Source of the DNA: Glomus cerebriforme
Taxonomy: Eukaryota > Glomeromycota > Glomeromycetes > Glomerales > Glomeraceae
Length of the DNA: 58,483 nt
Assembly (NCBI GenBank): GCA_003550305.1
Contig: QKYT01000098.1
Span: 124,363-182,845, forward strand
Direction of reading: 5' to 3'
Position 1 is the stretch's first letter, and each line of letters opens with the position of its first letter. Below the pieces are notes generated by a model. The model searched no databases. It saw only the letters and a program-made list of their open reading frames with translations, and was not told the origin of the DNA. The translations under genes were made by a program, and so were the position numbers. Of this stretch, positions 50,340 through 58,483 are shown piece after piece.

Positions 50340-50635
50340 ATTATTTAAAAAAGAATGCAAAGAACTTGAAGGCAAATTTGACTATATCTGCAAAATAATG
50401 GATACTAATACAAAAATAGCAATGGAAAACTTCCAGGTATATATCAATTTATTTCTTTTTAAAGAATATGCATTTTTGTTAATTTAAAAATCTAATATTT
50501 AAACAAATTGTTTTGCAGATAGTAGATTTTCAATTTATCAATCAGAATATAATCATTTGAAATATGATCTTATTTATAAGAAACAAAAAATCCAGAAAGA
50601 AAAGATCTACAACTTTAGAATAATTCTAATTTAAT
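50340..50635 (+). pseudogene. Partial pseudo-copy of the upstream ATPase gene
   Basis: AAAGAACTTGAAGGCAAATT repeats exactly the start of ATPase exon 3 (ELEGKFD) and is followed by a diverged exon-like block (ELEGKFDYICKIMDTNT). An intron-like stretch begins GTATATATC and ends TTTTGCAG. A second block (SIYQSEYNHLKYDLIYKK) corresponds loosely to exon 4 (SSIYLQVKHHMNYG). It contains neither the ATP-binding exon nor the C-terminus. It looks like a tandem partial duplication decaying behind the intact gene. Confidence 0.62.
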
Positions 50636-50924
50636 TAAAATTATAAAAGCAATATTGAAAGCAGATCAAGACAGGAATGATATTTTTTTTATTTCACATA
50701 ATAACACATAATTACAAAATTTTGTAATATAAGCAAAAATTACATCATTGCACAACAAAATTTCATAAAATTAAGGAAATTTTAATTTTTCATATGATAT
50801 ATTACAGAATTTCTTATTTCAGAAATTTTAAATATTGCAAATACACAAAAATCATATTTTTTATCATAAAAATCTCGTCAAATCAACTATATTTACTTAT
50901 AATCCTTTTTTTCACTTTTACAAT

Positions 50925-51235
50925 TAAATTTTCTCTTGAAAGAATATAACTAATATCTCTCTTCTCTTTTTTTTAGAAAATTCAGATGAATAGATAAAGT
51001 CGAATAACTGGGATCTTAAGTTTGTTCTTTTTTTTACTTTATTAATTATTAGATAATGTAATTAACATTCTTCTTTTTTCTTTTTTTAGAAACTGGATGA
51101 ATAAACAAAGCTGAATGAATAGAACTTGAACAAATAAACTAAAAAGTTAATTCATTTATTTCTTTTCATTTTTTTTATTTTCAGAAAATGTAATTAATAT
51201 ATTCCTTCTCTTTTTTTTTAGGAAATTGGATGAAC
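50925..51235. repeat. Three tandem units of about 125 bp
   Basis: Each unit ends in a pyrimidine tract and AG followed by a similar word: TCTTCTCTTTTTTTTAGAAA then TTCAGATGAATAGATAAAG; TCTTTTTTTAGAAACTGGAT then GAATAAACAAAG; TCTCTTTTTTTTTAGGAAAT then TGGATGAACAATTAG. Between them AATGTAATTAAYATTC recurs. The border looks like a 3' splice site, so the ancestor may have been an intron/exon junction. Confidence 0.6.
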
Positions 51236-51445
51236 AATTAGATTCAGATTAGTTCAGTTTTAGATTTGAATTAGTTTCAGTTTCAGATTAATTAGATTCA
51301 AATCAGTTTAATTCAAATTTAAATCAGTTTTAGATCAAATCAATTCAGATCTAATCAGATCCAGATCAGTCTATATCTGTTTTAGACTGGATTTAAATCA
51401 AATCTGATTTAAATCAAATCTGAACTGAACTGATCTATTTAGAAC
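51234..51445. repeat. Degenerate GATTCAAATCAGTTT-type tandem repeat
   Basis: Short variants of AGATTCAGATTAGTTCAG, TTCAAATCAGTTT and AAATCAAATCTGA run end to end for about 200 bp, reading as both the word and its complement toward the right side. Simple-sequence origin; no gene. Confidence 0.7.
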
Positions 51446-51684
51446 ACTATTCAAATGCCAAAAAAATCTAACAATTCACCAAAAATATGATATATCTAAT
51501 ATGCTTTAATATTTATATACTTAAAAAACTAATGATTTATAATAGTTTATTAAAACAAAATTTGATAAACCAGAATACTATTTATATGATTTAATTTAGA
51601 TGATAATAAAATAACAGTATGTATGAACAAAATATCATAATATTATATTCTTTGATACAACCTCTCAAATAAATAAATATAATA

Positions 51685-53660
51685 TAATTGCTTACTTTTT
51701 TGCAGTAATAGATAATTGTAATCAAATACATCTAATAGTAACAGTACTTCTTGAAGATAAAACTAAAGAAAGTTTTATATAGACATTAGAAATGATTAAT
51801 AAAACTACTAGAAATTTAGTATCATGAGTAGTATTCACAAATTTTAATCCAGCAATAAGTAATACAATATTACTTATATATTTTAGTTTTGCTTATTGTT
51901 TATATTTGTTTTACATTGATTTAAATCTTAAAAAAAATTTGTATAATAAACTTATTACAAAAGTATTTCATGAATTTTGAAAAGATTTTTTTTTAATGTA
52001 AAAATATTTTATCTCCTGTAATTTTTGAAATCTAATAAAAAAATTTAAAAGAAAAATATTTCTTTATTTTTAGTTATCTTAATAGATAATTAGATTCATT
52101 AAAAACTAAATGGATTAGGGACGTGACATTTATTAGATAATATTTTAGGGTGTGGGGTAAAACAAAATCTTACATGATACAAAATTATGCATTTTTATTG
52201 GTTAAAATTAATACTATATATATATTTAAATATTATTAGTTGAAAAAATCTTACCTGGGGAGGTAGGACCTCTTATGAAACTAATATTAGGTAATATATG
52301 TCACTGCCCTTATTTATTATATTAATATTCAATTTACTGCAGGTGCAAATAATATTTAGCATATAGAAAGTTTAAACAAAAATGTTTATGATAGTATTAA
52401 TTTCTATTTATCTCTTTTAATACTTGTAAAAGAAATTTAACAATTACTTAATAATGAAGCAAATTATATTAGAATACAAGAGTATAAGAATGAAATTCCA
52501 AATGTTGGACTGGAAAATATAGCTCAAAGATATTTTACATCTATTAAATAAATTATTTCAGATTATCTTATGACACTAATGATTATACCAGTTTGTAAGC
52601 AAATGCAAAAATGCTTTTATTATGATATATTTATACTTGAAATTATACAATGAAAAACAATTATTGAAGTAATTACTGAATAATTATATTTAATTTAAAT
52701 AAAACTTGTATTTTTTACTAATCACTTTATTTTATTAAGACTCATACTAAAAATAATTATAATGAAGGTGTATGTTAAGATTATTATGAAATTACCAAAA
52801 TTTTACTTGGTGATATTTTAGCAACAATCACAAAATCTGAAATTGTAAAAATTTGGCAAATTGTAATATCATGTGAAGTTAAAAACCAATATGTTGTATT
52901 ACTTTCTAATAAATCTTATAGATGCACTGATGCACATATAATTTACTAGTTATATGAATATCTATGCAAATACTTTTACAAATTTTAAGAATATTTTCAA
53001 ATGCAAAATGACATGTAAAGTTAGTATATTTATTTATAAATCTTAATTAAATAAGTGATTTCTAATGCAAGAACACATAATTTTATTAATTTGCATGAAT
53101 GAATATTTAATTATATTAAATTGTAATGTAATTCTAATAATATATTATTTTATTAATTTTATAAGCTAATTTCTAGTTGTTGGTATAAGAATAATAAAAT
53201 TATATTAAATTTTACAACTCAACATATTCCTATTAGTATTTATTCTAATACATCTAATATATCAAAAAATAATGCAATTAATAATACTATTAATTTTAAT
53301 CTAGAATATATAACAAAAATAAAGGGTGATGAATTGCATACTCTAATTCTTTAAGAACTTAATAATAATCATATAAAATATAGACATATACATAATATGA
53401 TAAATAATGTCATTAATTTAGCACTTGCTACAAACTCATATGAAGAGTTAATTGGTATATGTCAAGATTTTTTAACTAGAAAGCAGAAATTTTAGATTAA
53501 AATCAAATGAAAAAGATACTAAATAATAAAGAATTAAATATAATAAATTCAATTATTACAGTTAGAAAGAAAAGATCACTAGGAAGGGTAAAAAGTGCTG
53601 CACATCTGAAATATATGATAGGTTATGCTAAATATATTGTTTTTTAGAGTACAATTGTAA
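51685..53660 (+). pseudogene. Dead MULE transposase (MULE + SWIM type)
   Basis: Stop-riddled but ordered fragments of a Mutator-like transposase. VIDNCNQIHLIVTVLLEDKT then KESFI and FTNFNPAISN (about 51705-51865) match the DDE-domain pattern of VxDN...ALLxDET...SYxW...FTDxDPA. DLNLKKNLYSKLITKVFHEF-like codons follow (about 51918-51980). FTAGANNI then HIESLNKNVYDSI and NEIPNVGLENIAQRYFTSI (about 52332-52550) match the FTAG...ES.NK...P.VG..R(F/Y)F region. KIWQIVISCEVKNQYVVLLS then CTDAHII (about 52846-52950) corresponds to the SWIM region, with its Cys pattern decayed. GRVKSAAHLK (about 53587) is the C-terminal remnant. Multiple stops and a nested MITE make it inactive. Confidence 0.72.
52117..52310. 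mobile_element. 194-bp MITE nested in the MULE pseudogene
   Basis: Left end AGGGACGTGACATTTATTAG(ATAATATT); right end, reversed, AGGGCAGTGACATATATTAC(CTAATATT). About 22 of 28 terminal positions pair. It interrupts the transposase remnant between the DLNLKKN block and the FTAG block, so it entered the element. No coding capacity; the target duplication is unclear. Confidence 0.72.
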
Positions 53661-54837
53661 ATGTCAATTTGCTTAACTATCATAAATTTGATTTTGAATT
53701 TTTTTTGTATAATATTTATCTTTTTGCAAGTAAAAAGTAAAATACATCTTAGTATTATTAAAAAAATCCATATAACTTTATAAAAATTTAATACAAATTA
53801 ATAATTTAATATACAAGCATCTTCATACTTCATAAACAACCTTTTCTAAAGCATTTTTCACCTATTTAATATGACCAAATGCTGAAATTATGTTATGAAA
53901 TCTCTATAAAATATATTTGTTATAAATTTATTTATGAAATATTTATAGCTTTATAATAATCTTTTACATTTAAAGTTCTGCTGTTGGTAAAAAATTAAAT
54001 ATTTAACTTTATTAAATAACAATAACTTTTAAAATACTAATATATATTTTTAAAACATAAAAAAAGGAAGAAAAAATGAAGAGAAAAGTTTTTTATCATG
54101 TTAAATGATCAACAAATAATTAATGTAGAGCTGATGATAATAAACTAATCAGATTCCTCTTGTTTTGTTCAGGCAGATAATTTAATATTTCAGTGTAACC
54201 TGTCACACATTTTAGACATGCAAAAGTGCTATTAATATTTAAAAAAGTGACAATGAAATTCAATTAAATAATAGCAAGAATAATAGAAAAACTTATTAAA
54301 ATTGTAGGCAAAAAAGATATAACTATACAACTTGCAAATTTACTGGTTAAAAATTGTTTAGAAATAATATGTAACATCAATTCAAATTTTTAATAAATCA
54401 ATTTAATACAAAGTTTTTTTTTTGTAGTAATAAATGTTTTATTATATTTGTTACTTTACAAAAAAAAATTAAAATCTAAAATTATATAGTAATTAATAGT
54501 ATTTATAAGACAGATTTTCTCATAATATTAAATTCACATTTTACTCCTTATGATTTAATATCAAAAATAAAAAAATATTACTATAGAAAAAAAAATTATC
54601 TAATTATCTAATTAAATTAAAAAAAATTGTCCTAAAAAAGTTTAACTTTGATTGTAATTCTTTTTCATTATTATAATTACCTAGTAAATTATTTCTCTTA
54701 ATTCATTTTTGAATATCATGTATCATTTTCTATTAGTTGAAAAATAATGGAAAATGCAATAATATGATCTAAGAGTAAATTAAATAAAAAATTATAAATA
54801 TTATATATATATATATATATAATAATGTAAAAGAAGT
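53661..54837. other. AT-rich intergenic DNA
   Basis: Flank of the dead transposase. Homopolymers, a TA microsatellite (54803-54821) and no supportable gene. Confidence 0.5.
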
Positions 54838-55015
54838 AAGATTGCTTGTCTAAACTCTTCTAAAATTCTGTATTTAGTTTCACCAAATTTTTACTATAGT
54901 TTTATTATTTTACAGAGTTTTGTCAGTTTTACCATTTATAATAGATTTTGACAGATTTCACTTTTCATCAAATTTTGCTAACTTTTAATTAAGACTTTAA
55001 TATAGTTTTATTATT
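54838..55015 (-). repeat. Dispersed MITE-like repeat, copy 2 (truncated)
   Basis: Inverted relative to the copy at 56080-56315: begins AGATTGCTTGTCTAAACTCT, the complement of that copy's AGATTTAGGCAGGCAAC end. It continues through CTATAGTTTTATTAT, TTATAATAGATTTTGACAGA and GACTTTAATATAGTTTTATT. It then diverges, missing about 60 bp of the other end. Confidence 0.75.
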
Positions 55016-55064
55016 GTGGTTTGCAAAAATCTGTAATTAGCAAAAATAATCATATGTTAAAAAT

Positions 55065-55196
55065 AATCATGATTATTTTGATTATTTTGTGTTACTGACT
55101 TTTCAGGTTATTTACATGTTTAATATTACATGTATAAATTGAGTCAGCTGATGATCCAAAAAGTCAGTAATTAAAATAATCAAAATAATGATAATT
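55065..55196. repeat. Fold-back element of about 130 bp
   Basis: Arms of about 38-40 bp: left ATTATTTTGATTATTTT(G)TGTTACTGACTTTT, right reversed ATTATTTTGATTATTTTAATTACTGACTTTT. The loop of about 50 bp contains its own small palindrome (TACATG...ACATGTA). It looks like a tiny MITE and directly abuts the truncated repeat copy 2. Confidence 0.7.
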
Positions 55197-56079
55197 AAAT
55201 ATATTATTTTATTTTGATAAAATACTATTAGAAAAAAAATAGCTATTATATCACTTTAATCATATTTTAAAAACTTATATATGATTTTTCACTTGCAAAT
55301 AATACATTTCATGGGCTAGCATTACCTATATAATAATACTAAATATGTTTTTATCAAATTTTTAAGAACATTTTAAAAATGCTTTATCTATATACTATTT
55401 GTCTCTAGGCAGTAAGGTATAGATCTTTAAATTAAGTTATTCTAACAGTTCTTTTTTGACAAATTATCTATTAATGAAATTTTCTTCAGTATCTTAATAA
55501 TATTTAGGATCTTATGTCCATTTAATATAGTAGACCAATTTATCCAATTTTTACCAGAAAGAAAAATATAACCTTCTTGTTATAATAATTTTCTAGTATA
55601 TTTAAAAGTTATCTAATATAATCAGTATGCTAATTGATTTCATTTCTCTTTTGTCTAAGTTTTAGCAAAATAAAGGATATGTTTATATAGTATATGAAAA
55701 TAATTAGCTTTTCTATTATGTTTTATTAGTTTTTTATTAATATAATAATAATTTTTATCATGAAAAATAATATCTAAATACTTCTATTTGTTAGAAGTAC
55801 TATCATTTCTCATTGCCTTTCAAATTTGTTTTGCTAAAGATTTAGATTTTTTCTTGTAATCCTTGTAAATTTACTAAATAACTGTTGCATAGAAATTTTC
55901 AAAGCCATAATAATTATAGTATTTAGAAATCAAGAATTCCAAAATCACTTTATTGATTTTTCTGAATTCCTAGTTATAAATTAAAGGATCTAACCTATAA
56001 TAGGCAGATCACAATTTTTTATCCTACAAGTAATATATTTTACAAGTTTACTAGGTGATTATATATGCATGCAGATAAG
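55197..56079. other. AT-rich intergenic DNA
   Basis: No supportable gene. Contains scattered fragments reading like decayed coding sequence on the minus strand but with many stops and no nameable family. Confidence 0.5.
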
Positions 56080-56315
56080 GTTGCCTGCTAAAATTAGAAG
56101 GTTTAGGCAAGTTGATGAAATGCTGAAAAGCGAAACTTTACTAAAACTATATTAAAATCTTATTAAAAAGTTGGCAAATTCTGCCAAAAGGTAAAATCTG
56201 CCAAAACTTATTATGAATGCTAAAACTGCTAAAACTTTGCTGAAACTATAATAAAGCTATAGTAAAATCTTGCCAAAACTAATCATAAGATTTTGAGAAG
56301 ATTTAGGCAGGCAAC
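56080..56315 (+). mobile_element. Dispersed MITE-like repeat, copy 3 (best preserved)
   Basis: 236 bp, starting GTTGCCTGCTAAAATTAG and ending AGATTTAGGCAGGCAAC. The outer nine bases pair exactly (GTTGCCTGC) and the following positions in part. The interior is a run of related words (GCTGAAACTATAATAAAGCT, GCCAAAACTTATTATGAATG, GCAAATTCTGCCAAAAGG). Related sequence lies at 8118-8345, 54838-55015 (inverted) and probably 11041-11260. No coding capacity. Confidence 0.8.
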
Positions 56316-57612
56316 TATACATGCAAATTATATAGCTATCTATTTTACAAAAAAAAATTATATTATAAATAAGTTATGAATATAATTAATTGCCAATCCA
56401 CCACTTAACAATACAAAATTAATTAGTAAATTCGTCACAGATCCTTATATGAATGACGTTAATTCACATGTTTTAACTTCAATTTTGTCTCACATAGTCA
56501 TGCTTAAATGTAACAATAACTTACCAATCAATATTATGAAACCTGGATAAGCTACAAAAAAAAAATTTTTTATCTTTCATTATAAAATTCAACGAGTTTA
56601 CTATGGAGGAAGTCACCATTCCAGTTTATATTTTAGCTAATTTTACAATTTTTATACATGAATTTTGTTAGATTTACCAGGTTTTTTTTAATACTATTAA
56701 AAAATATATAATATATTCATACTTAAATTAATAAAATAACACTTAAAAAATATTTTTTTTTTATTATTTTATTTATTATTTTTTCTGGCACTTTTTAGAT
56801 TTACTAGTTTTAAAAAGATATATTCAGGTAATAAATATTTTTTTTAGTAAATTTATAGTGTATTTAAGTTGTTGGACATGTTTTTAAGCTGTTGCAAACA
56901 CTATTCCAAACTAATAGTATTTAATATATAAAATTACATCAAAATTAATTATAGATTGCTGATCATTTTGTATCGTTGAGTCACGAATCAGCAATTAAAA
57001 TAAATAATATTATTATTCAGTTAAAAGTAATAATCTATAATTAAAACATTTCTCAAAATCAGTTAGTTAAACTAGTTAAATAATCATAATTTCTGTTTCA
57101 TCTTTCAAATCTTAATATGATACCTTTTGGCTAATTAAAATAGTTTATAAATAATAGTAAATTATTTTATTTTGCATATAGAGATGAAATAAATATTTCA
57201 TTTGTAGTTCCTTTGAAATCTGAGGATTGATAAGAAGTTGGTAAAAATATTTCTTACTTAGTAAGTAAAATATAGAATAGTTTAAAATTTGAAATATTAG
57301 GCATAGTATTTTTTATTATAGTCACTTTAACCTATATACAATATATGTTCTATAGCTAATTGAACGAATATTAGAATCATATGATACTGATGCCAATTTA
57401 TCTTTTTCTGAATATAGCAGTTGAAGATGCTTCATTTCAGCCTCTTCTTGTAAGGCGACACAAATATAAAAAAATGGTTCTTTTTCCAATCATTTTGTAT
57501 TTTAAGATCGGCGGTCAGAATTTTTTTTTTATTGATCAAAAAATTTTATATAGGAAAATTAACGAATTTAATTGGCTATAAATATAAATATAATTAAAGG
57601 AAATTTTTTTGA
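56316..57612. other. AT-rich intergenic DNA
   Basis: No supportable gene; the plus-strand open frame at 57381-57581 lacks domain or splice support. A short palindromic patch (56938-57060, ATTATAGATTG...CAATAATCTATAAT-like) may be another decayed fold-back. Confidence 0.45.
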
Positions 57613-58483
57613 ATGATCATTAATATCATGATCAATAATTTGGTGATCAAGTATTTTACATCTTTCTCACGCATTATTCACAATAAAAAAATGACTGTCG
57701 CTAAAACAAGAATATTAAATGGCCATATCACTTTATTTTCATGGAAAATAATCAATGTTAAAGAAAGTTTAACTATTCAAGGTTTGTTTGAACATATAGT
57801 TGATCAATATATTCTACAACTAAAAGAAGAAATACTAGAAAATATAGAAGTACGTTGTTCAGAAACAAAAGAACAAACTGGAGATGAAGTTGAACTAGGA
57901 TGTGTAATTAGTGATATAGTTAGTGTTTTTGGTGGTCTTTTCACATTCCAAATAGAAATTTTCTCAGATGAAAATGAATCTCAACCAGCTAACGTGTTTG
58001 ATATTTTGAAAAATGCTGTAAAGAAACGACACCAGCCTACTTTTACTTTTTCACAAAATCCTAAAATGAATGACAAGTTAAAACTAGATATTCTTTCTTA
58101 CATTTCTTCTCATAAAGGTGGATGGACTTTTGATGCTGTATCTATAGGCAAAAAATTTATTAGAGAATTATCAGATGCTTTGTAGTATGTTGATAAATGT
58201 TATTAATGATAAATATACAATACCAGTAGAATTTTCTCAATTTGTTGATCGGTTTGATCCAGTAAAAGATAAAAAAGGTCGCCCTCTATTTACTTATGAT
58301 GAGCTAAATTTTCATAGTCAAAATTTGACTGCTTATCTTAAAATGTCTTGGATTGAGCATCCATGCTTTGCCTTTTTAAAACCATCTCTAATCAAATTTG
58401 CAAATGATCTTCAAAAATATGCGGAATATTTATTAAAAAAAGCAGAACAAACAAAAAAAAATCATAATTCTATGAAACCTATA
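57613..58483 (+). pseudogene. Disrupted hypothetical gene running off the window
   Basis: Open for 190 codons to TAG at 58183-58185. A more likely start is the Met at 57691 (MTVAKTRILNGHITLFSWKI), since the upstream codons are hydrophobic AT-noise. Visible segments are LTIQGLFEHIVDQYILQLKE, EVRCSETKEQTGDEVELGCV, KKRHQPTFTFSQNPKMNDKL and ISSHKGGWTFDAVSIGKKFI. Right after the stop, a different frame stays open to the window end with clearly coding character (INVINDKYTIPVEFSQFVDR, DPVKDKKGRPLFTYDELNFH, MSWIEHPCFAFLKPSLIKFA). This points to a stop plus a frameshift inside one gene, or to an unrecognised tiny intron. I do not recognise the family. Confidence 0.55.

Noticed and set aside
55672..55682. 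ATATCCTTT-like U12 donor word on the minus strand
   Set aside because: It lies in gene-free DNA with no flanking exon or branch motif, so it is a chance match.

Overview
The window looks like nuclear DNA of an AT-rich, intron-rich fungus, most likely an arbuscular mycorrhizal Glomeromycotina species close to Rhizophagus (inference). The reasons are very high A+T, long decayed intergenic stretches, short introns (about 50-140 bp), fungal housekeeping genes (a Met12-like methylenetetrahydrofolate reductase, Elongator Elp4, listerin), an F-box/leucine-rich gene, two C2H2 zinc-finger genes, and many remnants of DNA transposons (MULE, TIR/MITE elements, Crinkler-like duplicates). Nothing looks bacterial, viral or organellar.

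Layout. 1-1.9 kb: AT-rich DNA with a degenerate palindromic repeat. 1.9-5.0 kb: THEP1-type NTPase (-), a two-exon small gene (-) and an unidentified multi-exon gene (-). 5.5-7.1 kb: zinc-finger gene (+) with a five-codon first exon. 7.1-13.5 kb: AT-rich desert with repeat copies. 13.6-15.2 kb: F-box gene (+). 15.7-16.7 kb: five-finger C2H2 gene (+). 17.5-20.1 kb: 12-exon MTHFR (-). 20.2-20.9 kb: a possible small TATA-bearing transcription unit (+). 20.9-23.7 kb: 12-exon F-box/WD40/UIM gene (+) with Ufo1-like architecture. 23.9-29.2 kb: two direct copies of a segment carrying a dead Crinkler-like PD-(D/E)XK gene (-); the first copy is split by a 1.4-kb inverted-repeat transposon. 29.3-30.8 kb: ELP4 (+). 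31.2-38.7 kb: LTN1/listerin (-). 38.7-45 kb: intergenic, with a 423-bp MITE and a 670-bp assembly gap. 45.1-45.7 kb: Ser/Asn-rich small gene (-). 48.5-50.0 kb: archaeal-type P-loop ATPase (+), followed by a partial pseudo-copy. 50.9-57 kb: tandem repeats, a dead MULE transposase with a nested MITE, and more repeats. 57.6 kb to the end: a disrupted gene running off the window.

How the genes relate. They are independent eukaryotic units, not operons. Two belong to ubiquitin ligases or quality control (the F-box/WD40/UIM protein and listerin), ELP4 to tRNA wobble-uridine modification, and MTHFR to one-carbon and methionine metabolism.

Main discovery: the first intron of ELP4 fits no GT-AG solution in frame but matches a minor-spliceosome (U12-type) AT-AC intron exactly, with 5' ATATCCTTT, branch motif TTCCTTGAC and 3' AC. 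It restores the conserved LDDILGGGIP segment. Other observations are reciprocal Trp-to-stop G-to-A changes in the duplicated Crinkler-like pair, a nested-transposon record, and strong excess of the palindrome TCACGTGA. All gene models were spliced by eye; none was checked against transcripts or databases.
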